The notes under the pieces are model-generated. The model saw only the letters and a list, made by a program, of their open reading frames with translations, made no database searches and was not told where the DNA came from. From positions 1 through 5,107 of the forward strand of contig NZ_DBDF01000033.1 in the NCBI RefSeq assembly GCF_002293435.1: DNA of 5,107 nucleotides. The letters run 5' to 3'. The position numbers and the translations under genes were made by a program. The DNA is from Bacteroides sp. UBA939. Lineage in GTDB: Bacteria; Bacteroidota; Bacteroidia; Bacteroidales; Bacteroidaceae. This document shows, in pieces, positions 1-5,107 of the stretch. Within the stretch, counting starts at the first letter, position 1; every line of letters starts with the position of its first letter.

Positions 1-11
1 TTCTGAGAGGG

Positions 12-99
12 GGTAGTCTAAGTATACGACTGAGGTAGTCTAAGTATACGACTGAGATACCCTCAGTCGTATAGTGAGATAGGCTAAGTATGGGAGTGA
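12..99. repeat. Four-unit 22-bp-period tandem array downstream of araB
   Basis: Four consecutive 22-bp blocks can be laid end to end at 12-33, 34-55, 56-77 and 78-99. The first two are identical and contain tctaagtatacgactga. The fourth matches them at about 17 of 22 positions (it has gctaagtatgggagtga). The third keeps the ends and the period but its middle is largely replaced by the inverted complement, ctcagtcgtata. The array starts 8 bp past the araB stop and may extend beyond the left edge of the window, since bases 1-11 also carry a ctgagag-like end. No gene is visible in 1-106. Function is unknown; candidates are an intergenic repeat family or a protective 3' RNA structure. Confidence 0.75.
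45..73. other. Perfect 12-bp hairpin with 5-nt loop after araB
   Basis: tatacgactgag at 45-56 is followed by the loop atacc (57-61) and the exact reverse complement ctcagtcgtata at 62-73. The same right arm can also pair with the identical upstream copy at 23-34, so two mutually exclusive foldings exist. It lies 33 bp downstream of the araB stop in the direction of transcription, where a 3'-end hairpin would be expected. On the minus strand the stem is followed by cttagactacc, with no run of T, so it is not a classical intrinsic terminator. It could instead protect or process the 3' end of the mRNA. Confidence 0.55.
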
Positions 100-106
100 G
101 ATTACG

Positions 107-1729
107 TCAGCCGGCTGCGCACGTACCGCATGCACCTTTGAACTTGACCGCCGCTTCCTCAATGGGCAACGCCGCCTTATAGTTCTCGATGTATTCGCCG
201 AAGCCTTTCACATCTTCGGGCGTAGGCGATATCTCGATGCCTGCATCTCCGCTGAATACCTGTTCGTCGAGGAATGCGGCAAGCGGTTGGCCTTTCTCGT
301 TGTTCACCAGGTAAGAACCCAGCAGGGCAATACCCCAGGCGCCGCCTTCGCCGGCTGTTTCCATAACGGAAATGGGCGAGTTCAGTGCTGCCGCAAGTAC
401 CCGCTGGCCTACGTTCCGGGTCTTGAACAACCCTCCGTGCCCGGTGATTCTGTCTACCTTTACCTGCTCTTCTTTGAAAAGAATGTCGTTACCAATCTTG
501 AGTACGCCGACAGAAGCGTGCAGGTGCGCCCGCATGAAGTTGGCGAGGTTGAACCTATCGTTTGCCGAACGTACAAACATCGGTCTGCCGTCGGTAAGCC
601 CTGTAACGGGTTCGCCCGATACGTAGTTGAAGGAAACCAGTCCTCCGCAATCCGCATCGCCCGTAAGCGCATGGCTGTAGAGTTTCTCGTACACCTGGTT
701 CATGTCCACGGGTATGCCCAGAAGCTCCTGGTACTCTTTGAAGAGGTTGACCCACGCGTTGAGGTCGGAAGTGCAGTTGTTGCAATGCACCATGGCTACG
801 GGGCTTCCGTCGGGAGTGGTAACCATATCAATCATTTCGTAGGGCTTGGACAGGTCTTTCTCCAATACAATCATGGAGAATGACGATGTGCCTGCCGATA
901 CGTTTCCGGTGCGCTGCCTGACGGCGTTAGTCGCCACCATGCCCGTGCCGGCATCCCCTTCGGGCGGGCATACGGGGGTTCCTGCTTTCAGATGGCCCGA
1001 CGTGTCGAGCTTTGCGGCTCCCTCTGCGGTGAGGAATCCGGCGTTTTCACCCGCCGGCAATACTTCGGGCAGAATGTCGAGCAGTTTCCAACCGTACTGT
1101 TTGGGAGCTACCAGTTCATCGAACTTGGCAACCATCGGGGCGGAATAGTCCTTGGTAACCGGGTCGATGGGGAGCATACCCGATGCATCACCTATGCCCA
1201 GCACCTTTTTGCCCGTCATCTGCCAGTGGATGTATCCGGCAAGGGTTGTCAGATAATCAATGTCTTTCACGTGCGTTTCGCCGTTCAGGATTGCCTGATA
1301 CAGGTGTGAAATGCTCCATCTCAACGGGATGTTGTAGACAAACAGCGACGACAAAGCCTCTGCCGCCTGCCCCGTATTGGTATTTCTCCACGTGCGGAAG
1401 GGGACGAGAATCTCTTCTTTCCCGTTGAACGCCATGTAACCATGCATCATGGCGCTGACGCCGATTGCCGCCAAAGTCTCTATCTCTGTGCCGTACAGTT
1501 GCTTCACGTTCGAGCGGAGGTCGGCATAACAATCCTGCAACCCGTGCCAGATGGCGTCCATGCTGTACGTCCAAAGTCCGTCCACCAACTGGTTTTCCCA
1601 CGTGTGGCTGCCCTGGGCGATGGGTTTGTTGTCTCCGTCAATCAGCACAGCCTTGATTCTGGTAGAGCCGAACTCTATGCCCAGAATGGCTTTGCCTGCT
1701 TCGATGGTTGATTTTGCATCCGGTTTCAT
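107..1729 (-). CDS. araB: L-ribulokinase, FGGY carbohydrate kinase family
   Basis: This is an FGGY-family sugar kinase of 540 residues, cytoplasmic, inferred to phosphorylate L-ribulose to L-ribulose 5-phosphate with ATP. Visible motifs are the N-terminal phosphate-binding loop GIEFGSTRIK (17-26), AMMHGY (93-98), RTWRN (112-116), GDAGTGM with the expected catalytic Asp at 259, SAGTSS (278-283), TGHGG (429-433) and the family's C-terminal signature AGEGGAWGIALLG (459-471). Size is close to the 566 residues of E. coli AraB. The reading frame also opens at a TTG (1733-1735), but that codon overlaps the araA stop. The ATG at 1727-1729, two bases after that stop, is the better start and suggests translational coupling. 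The tail carries a CGTC cysteine pair. Kinase family is certain; the L-ribulose substrate comes from operon context, because such proteins are often labelled xylulokinase. Confidence 0.9.
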   Translation of the reverse strand: MKPDAKSTIEAGKAILGIEFGSTRIKAVLIDGDNKPIAQGSHTWENQLVDGLWTYSMDAIWHGLQDCYADLRSNVKQLYGTEIETLAAIGVSAMMHGYMAFNGKEEILVPFRTWRNTNTGQAAEALSSLFVYNIPLRWSISHLYQAILNGETHVKDIDYLTTLAGYIHWQMTGKKVLGIGDASGMLPIDPVTKDYSAPMVAKFDELVAPKQYGWKLLDILPEVLPAGENAGFLTAEGAAKLDTSGHLKAGTPVCPPEGDAGTGMVATNAVRQRTGNVSAGTSSFSMIVLEKDLSKPYEMIDMVTTPDGSPVAMVHCNNCTSDLNAWVNLFKEYQELLGIPVDMNQVYEKLYSHALTGDADCGGLVSFNYVSGEPVTGLTDGRPMFVRSANDRFNLANFMRAHLHASVGVLKIGNDILFKEEQVKVDRITGHGGLFKTRNVGQRVLAAALNSPISVMETAGEGGAWGIALLGSYLVNNEKGQPLAAFLDEQVFSGDAGIEISPTPEDVKGFGEYIENYKAALPIEEAAVKFKGACGTCAAG

Positions 1730-1731
1730 AA

Positions 1732-3240
1732 TCAACTGAGTGCTTTGTTCAACATGTAATATACTTCATTCATGCGCAGTTCCTTCTTGAACTCGCTGAT
1801 GGTGGTGCTTTCGTCGATAACTACCATTTCGATGCCTGCCATCTCGGCGTAGTCTTCCCAGTATTCCACGGTCAGGTCGTACGAGAAGCTGGTATGGTGG
1901 GTGCCGCCTGCCAGAATCCAGGCTGCTGCGCCTACTTCGAGGTTTGGCATCGGAATCCACAGTGCGCTGGCAACGGGAAGTTTCGGCAGCGGCTTGCTCT
2001 TGATGCATTCTACCTTGTTCACGATAAGGCGGAAACGGTTGCCCAGGTCTACAATGGTGGCGGCTACGCCTGTGCCTTGCTTGCTGGTGAATACGAGGCG
2101 CGCCGTCTCGCTGTCGATACCGATGCTGAGGCGGTGTACTTCCAACTTGGGTTTGGCTTCGGCTATCAGCGGACAGATTTCGAGCATGTGCGCTTGCAGG
2201 ATGGCGCTCTTTTCGCCGTCGAAGTTTAGTGTATAGTCTTCGAGGAAGGAACATCCCTTCGGCATTCCCTGGCTCATAACCCAAGTGGTGCGGTACAGTG
2301 CTGCTGTTTTCCAGTCGCCTTCTGCGCCGAAACCGTAGCCTTCTTCCATCAGGCGTTGCGATGCCAATCCCGGAATCTGGTCGAAGTCACCAAGATCGTT
2401 GAAGTTGGTGGTGAATGCCTTTGCACCTGTATCTTTCAATATGCGGCGGAGGGCAACTTCTGCCTTTGCGGAGTTCCATACTTTTACGTAAGCCTCTGTT
2501 CCGGCTTTTTCCAGTTCGGGGGCGTGGTCGTATTGCTTGAAGTAGATGTCGACAAGCGCTTGTACGTCTTTGTCTTCTACGGCGTTGTAGTACTTCATCA
2601 GGTCGTTTATCGGGCAATAGTCTACGTGGTAGCCCAGTACTTGCTCGGCAGCTACCTTATCGCCGTCTGTTACGGCTACGTTGTTCATTTGGTCGCCGAA
2701 GCGGATAATCAGCATGTCCTGCGCATCCGCCCATCCTGCGCAAACGCGCATCCAGGCGGCAATCTGGCCTTGTGCTTTTTCGTCTTGCCAGTGTCCTACG
2801 ACTACTTTGCGGTTCTTGCGCATACGGGTTACGATATGGCCGAACTCACGGTCGCCGTGGGCGGACTGGTTGAGGTTCATGAAGTCCATGTCCATTGTAT
2901 CCCAGGGGATTCCCTTGTTGAACTGTGTATGGAAGTGTAGTAGTGGTTTCTTCAACTCTTGCAGGCCGTGAATCCACATCTTTGCGGGAGAGAAGGTGTG
3001 CATCCAAGTGATGACACCGATACATTTCTCGTCGTTGTTGGCGGCCTTGAAGGTGGCGGTTACTTCTTTGGAGGAGTTTACCGTACCTTTATATACTACT
3101 TTCACGGGCAGGTTTCCGCTGGCATTCAGCCCTGCTACCATTTCGTTGCTGTGTGCGTCTACTGCGATAACTGCATCGCCTCCGTACAAGAGCTGTGCTC
3201 CTGTTACGAACCATACTTCATATTGTTCAAATGCATTCAT
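1732..3240 (-). CDS. araA: L-arabinose isomerase
   Basis: AraA (502 residues; 500 in E. coli) interconverts L-arabinose and L-ribulose in the cytoplasm using a divalent metal such as Mn2+, the first step of the pathway. Family hallmarks are readable: WMHTFSPAKMWI (79-90), YGFGAEGDWKTAAL (302-315) with Glu307, FLEDYT (332-337) with Glu334, HMLEICP with His351, and GGTHHT (445-450) with His448/His449. These correspond to E. coli metal and catalytic residues Glu306, Glu333, His350 and His450, so the enzyme should be active. The ATG at 3238-3240 is preceded by an A-rich stretch without a Shine-Dalgarno, usual for Bacteroides. It follows a 258-bp gap after araD, so it might have its own promoter, though none is recognisable. 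Its TGA stop lies 2 nt before the araB ATG. Confidence 0.98.
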   Translation of the reverse strand: MNAFEQYEVWFVTGAQLLYGGDAVIAVDAHSNEMVAGLNASGNLPVKVVYKGTVNSSKEVTATFKAANNDEKCIGVITWMHTFSPAKMWIHGLQELKKPLLHFHTQFNKGIPWDTMDMDFMNLNQSAHGDREFGHIVTRMRKNRKVVVGHWQDEKAQGQIAAWMRVCAGWADAQDMLIIRFGDQMNNVAVTDGDKVAAEQVLGYHVDYCPINDLMKYYNAVEDKDVQALVDIYFKQYDHAPELEKAGTEAYVKVWNSAKAEVALRRILKDTGAKAFTTNFNDLGDFDQIPGLASQRLMEEGYGFGAEGDWKTAALYRTTWVMSQGMPKGCSFLEDYTLNFDGEKSAILQAHMLEICPLIAEAKPKLEVHRLSIGIDSETARLVFTSKQGTGVAATIVDLGNRFRLIVNKVECIKSKPLPKLPVASALWIPMPNLEVGAAAWILAGGTHHTSFSYDLTVEYWEDYAEMAGIEMVVIDESTTISEFKKELRMNEVYYMLNKALS

Positions 3241-3274
3241 AATTCATTGATTTTTAATTCTTGTTTTTTGTTTA

Positions 3275-3286
3275 TATGATATCATA
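3275..3286. promoter_or_regulatory. Perfect 12-bp palindrome upstream of araA, possible operator
   Basis: tatgatatcata is its own reverse complement and lies about 35 bp upstream of the araA ATG, in the part of the araD-araA gap outside the large inverted repeat. Its position would suit an operator for the dimeric regulator encoded two genes upstream. The surroundings are very AT-rich, so chance is a real alternative. I do not recognise it as a known AraR consensus, and no clear Bacteroides promoter (TAnnTTTG with an upstream TTTG) accompanies it. Confidence 0.25.
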
Positions 3287-3303
3287 CTACTAAAGTGATA
3301 AAT

Positions 3304-3345
3304 GAGGATTTATACTTGAACACAGAGGATTTATATTTGAACACA
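3304..3345. repeat. Two 21-bp direct repeats at the araA-proximal edge of the inverted repeat
   Basis: Units 3304-3324 and 3325-3345 match at 20 of 21 positions; each begins gaggatttata and ends ttgaacaca. At the other edge of the element, tgtgtttaaa recurs with the same 21-bp spacing, at 3459 and 3480. Each end of the inverted repeat therefore carries two copies of a related unit in opposite orientation. The shared core, written in the left orientation, is aacaca preceded by an AT-rich stretch. Confidence 0.75.
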
Positions 3346-3500
3346 GAGACACAGAGTCACAGAGTTTTTTCTTTCTTTTAAGAAAGAGAACCTGAACCTG
3401 AGTACACAGAGAAGGCGACTACGTAGCAGAGAAAAAAAACTCTGTGTCTCCGTGTCTCTGTGTTTAAATATTGTCCTCCTGTGTTTAAACATAAGTTTTC
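3304..3500. repeat. 197-bp imperfect inverted repeat filling the araD-araA gap
   Basis: The core arms are 3333-3370 and 3434-3471; read as reverse complements they match at 35 of 38 positions (cacagagacacagag-type sequence ending in a run of T). The arms extend outward, less well (about 17 of 29), to 3304 and 3500, giving two 67-bp arms around a 63-bp centre. The centre holds a small hairpin, ctttct (3371-3376) with agaaag (3381-3386), and a ctacgtag palindrome (3419-3426). The right arm overlaps the araD stop codon by two bases. The operon transcript would carry a very long stem-loop here. Though T-runs are present, they sit inside the stem, so this is not a standard terminator. It may be a dispersed intergenic repeat or an mRNA processing or stability element. 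Confidence 0.85.
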
Positions 3501-4182
3501 ATTGTCCATAATAGGCATTCGCCCCATGCTTGCGATTAAAATGCTTCTCAATCAGCAACGGATTCATCGTTAGCTTAGGGTTGACGGCATACGCTATGCT
3601 CGCCATCTTAGCCACCTGCTCCATCACCACTGCATTGTGTACGGCATCGTTCGCATCTTTCCCCCACGAGAAAGGGCCGTGGTTCTTCACCAACACTCCG
3701 GGTGTATGCGCAGCATTCAATCCCTCGAAACGCTTCACGATAACGTTTCCGGTTTCCATCTCATAAGCGCCCTCTACTTCTTCCTTCGTCATATCTGCCG
3801 TGCAGGGTATGGCATCGTGGAAGTAATCGGCATGTGTAGTCCCGATATTCGGAATGTCACATCCGGCTTGCGCCCAGGCAGTGGCATACGTAGAGTGGGT
3901 ATGTACCACACCGCCTATTTCAGGGAATGCCTTGTAGAGCGCCACGTGGGTAGGGGTGTCCGATGACGGCTTCAACCGTCCTTCCACCACCCGCCCGTCG
4001 AGGTCTACTACTACCATGTCTTCCGCCTTCATATCGTCGTAACTCACACCGCTGGGTTTGATGACTACCAGTCCCGACTCACGGTCGATGGCGGATACGT
4101 TTCCCCAGGTGAAGATAACCAGTCCATGCTTCACCAACTCAAGGTTGGCACGGAATACTTTTTCTTTCAGTTCTTCCAACAT
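3499..4182 (-). CDS. araD: L-ribulose-5-phosphate 4-epimerase
   Basis: AraD (227 residues; 231 in E. coli) is a class II aldolase-fold, zinc-dependent enzyme that converts L-ribulose 5-phosphate to D-xylulose 5-phosphate, linking arabinose to the pentose phosphate pathway. The zinc ligands are visible as VVHTHSTYAT (His94, His96) and VKNHGPFSWG (His168). Asp75 in SSDTPTH, Asp119 in THADYF, His214 and Tyr225 fall where E. coli AraD has Asp76, Asp120, His218 and Tyr229. The C-terminus RKHGANAYYGQ is typical of the epimerase and argues against the related fuculose-phosphate aldolase. The gene starts 14 bp after the araR stop, so the two are almost certainly co-transcribed. No Shine-Dalgarno is seen. 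The stop codon touches the outer edge of the downstream inverted repeat. Confidence 0.97.
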   Translation of the reverse strand: MLEELKEKVFRANLELVKHGLVIFTWGNVSAIDRESGLVVIKPSGVSYDDMKAEDMVVVDLDGRVVEGRLKPSSDTPTHVALYKAFPEIGGVVHTHSTYATAWAQAGCDIPNIGTTHADYFHDAIPCTADMTKEEVEGAYEMETGNVIVKRFEGLNAAHTPGVLVKNHGPFSWGKDANDAVHNAVVMEQVAKMASIAYAVNPKLTMNPLLIEKHFNRKHGANAYYGQ

Positions 4183-4196
4183 ACTTGTCTACTGTC

Positions 4197-4874
4197 TCAC
4201 AATTTGAATTTAGGTGCCTTGCGGTATGCCTTTTCGTTGAACTTGTACAAGGCGGCTCCGCGTTTAGAACCTGTTTTATCAATCTTATCCGTTTTCTCGA
4301 TGTAATCCATTTCGGCTATCCGTTTGCGGAAGTTACGCTTGTCTATCAGTTCGCCGTAAATGGCCTCGTAGAGGCTTTGCAACTGAGACAGGGTGAATAA
4401 CTTCGGCAACAGATTGAAGCCGATAGGTTCTGTGGACGCTTTTTGCTGCATCAGTTTCCGTGCCTGCTCCACCATCAGCGGATGGTCGAATATCAGGGGA
4501 GGCAGTTCGTTGATGTTTATCCAGTAAGCATTATGCTGGTGTACCAGTTCGCGGTCGTACTCGTTGATGTTTATCAGGGCGTAGTAGGCAATGGAAATAA
4601 CCCGCTCGCCCGGGTCGCGTTCCACTTCGCCGAACGAGCCTACCTGCTCCATATATACATTCTCCAATCCGGTCAGCTCTGCCAGTACACGCTTGGCGGC
4701 ATCATCCACGCTCTCATCTTGTTGCACAAATCCACCCATCAGAGACCATTCGCCCATTGCCGGCTGAAAATTCCGTTTCAGTAGCAGCAAGTTCAACTCT
4801 CCTTCGTTGAAACCGAAGATAATGCAATCGATAGCAACGAAGAAGGTTGGATTTGAACTATAATATTTATTCAT
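4197..4874 (-). CDS. araR: NUDIX-family transcriptional regulator of arabinose use (AraR type)
   Basis: The 225-residue protein has a Nudix fold (about 10-130) joined to a winged-helix tail (about 145-225; FTLSQLQSLYEAI, DKRNFRKRI, RGAALYKF), the architecture of NrtR-like regulators. The Nudix box at 48-70 keeps Gly48, Glu54, Arg62, Glu66 and Gly69. The consensus REUxEExGU, however, reads RVLAELTGL: two glutamates are replaced by Val63 and Leu67. This argues against pyrophosphohydrolase activity and for a ligand-sensing domain. Bacteroides AraR proteins of this type are known to bind DNA and respond to L-arabinose, and its place inside the ara operon supports that role. It starts 20 bp after the transporter stop and ends 14 bp before araD, so it is probably autoregulated with the operon. 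Automated annotation may call it a plain NUDIX hydrolase. Confidence 0.92.
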   Translation of the reverse strand: MNKYYSSNPTFFVAIDCIIFGFNEGELNLLLLKRNFQPAMGEWSLMGGFVQQDESVDDAAKRVLAELTGLENVYMEQVGSFGEVERDPGERVISIAYYALININEYDRELVHQHNAYWININELPPLIFDHPLMVEQARKLMQQKASTEPIGFNLLPKLFTLSQLQSLYEAIYGELIDKRNFRKRIAEMDYIEKTDKIDKTGSKRGAALYKFNEKAYRKAPKFKL

Positions 4875-4894
4875 ATATATGATTCAATCGTCAC

Positions 4895-5107
4895 TTACCA
4901 GAAATAGATATAGAAAGCAACCGTGATACCCAGAATGATAACCGTGTGGATAATGTCCCAACGATTCCAACTGGCGCGTGTCTCTGCTCTCTGCGCCGGA
5001 GTAGAAGTTCCGAATACCAATCCCTGTATCTTCTCCGCAGCCGGCGCTTTGGTGGCAAGACTGACTAAGATAACCACAATGATACAGAACAGGAACATCC
5101 ATCCGCA
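4895..5107 (-). CDS. araP: Sodium/solute symporter, C-terminal part (probable arabinose transporter)
   Basis: Only the last 70 codons are inside the window; the gene continues beyond the right edge. The frame starts CGWMFLF and ends AFYIYFW, with a TAA stop at 4895-4897. Two hydrophobic helices are visible: one in the first ~17 residues and one spanning the last ~20 (from IIHTVIILG), separated by a polar loop containing GLVFGTST and the RASWNRWD stretch. This matches the C-terminal end of solute:sodium symporter (SSS) family sugar transporters of Bacteroides. Inner-membrane uptake of L-arabinose is inferred from the downstream ara genes; other pentose substrates cannot be excluded from this fragment. 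It lies 20 bp upstream of araR on the same strand. The symbol araP is the name I recall for the Bacteroides ara symporter and is tentative. Confidence 0.8.
   Translation of the reverse strand, partial: CGWMFLFCIIVVILVSLATKAPAAEKIQGLVFGTSTPAQRAETRASWNRWDIIHTVIILGITVAFYIYFW

Noticed and set aside
287..883. 198-codon open frame on the plus strand opposite araB
   Set aside because: It lies wholly antisense to a clearly conserved kinase, has no recognisable domain, and is explained by the codon bias of the gene on the other strand.
1766..2284. 172-codon minus-strand frame overlapping araA in another frame
   Set aside because: The composition is very rich in Arg and His with no domain, typical of an out-of-frame reading of a conserved gene.
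2356..2940. 194-codon open frame on the plus strand opposite araA
   Set aside because: The predicted protein is a Val/Tyr/Cys-rich shadow translation with no motif; araA occupies the locus with all its catalytic residues intact.
3432..3471. Intrinsic terminator suggested by a stem arm next to a run of eight T on the minus strand
   Set aside because: The T-run follows the first arm of the long stem and itself pairs with A bases of the second arm; no local GC-rich hairpin precedes it.
3304..3500. CRISPR array suggested by regularly spaced short repeats
   Set aside because: Units abut directly with no spacers, only two per side, and are inverted between sides; no cas genes are nearby.
3304..3500. 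Insertion sequence remnant with target-site duplication
   Set aside because: No transposase fragment is present, and the bases flanking the arms show no matching direct duplication.
4884..5102. Alternative 72-codon frame overlapping the transporter end
   Set aside because: The frame ending at 4895 gives the membrane helices and C-terminal sequence expected of an SSS symporter; the other frame gives a Ser/Gly/His-rich nonsense product.

Overview
The window reads as part of an L-arabinose catabolic operon from a gut-type Bacteroidetes, most likely a Bacteroides species. Four things point there: the order transporter, NUDIX-family regulator, epimerase, isomerase, kinase; a NUDIX-type AraR rather than an AraC- or GntR-type one; AT-rich translation starts without recognisable Shine-Dalgarno sequences; and protein sequences of the Bacteroides type. 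All genes lie on the minus strand, so transcription runs from high to low coordinates.

Layout in the direction of transcription: the last 70 codons of a sodium/solute symporter (4895-5107, cut by the window edge); araR, a NUDIX-fold regulator with a winged-helix tail (4197-4874); araD, L-ribulose-5-phosphate 4-epimerase (3499-4182); a 258-bp non-coding gap (3241-3498) dominated by a long imperfect inverted repeat; araA, L-arabinose isomerase (1732-3240); araB, an FGGY kinase inferred to be the L-ribulokinase (107-1729). The araA stop and the araB ATG are only 2 nt apart. The last ~100 bp (1-106) hold a 22-bp-period tandem array with a perfect 12-bp hairpin and no convincing terminator.

Together the genes form a complete route. 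The symporter probably imports L-arabinose, AraA makes L-ribulose, AraB phosphorylates it, and AraD epimerises L-ribulose 5-phosphate to D-xylulose 5-phosphate for the pentose phosphate pathway. AraR probably controls the operon in response to arabinose. This regulator type is known from Bacteroides; its Nudix box here has lost key glutamates, which fits a sensor rather than a hydrolase.

No new multi-gene system is visible. The parts least explained by known genes are the two repeat structures: the inverted repeat between araD and araA, and the tandem array after araB.
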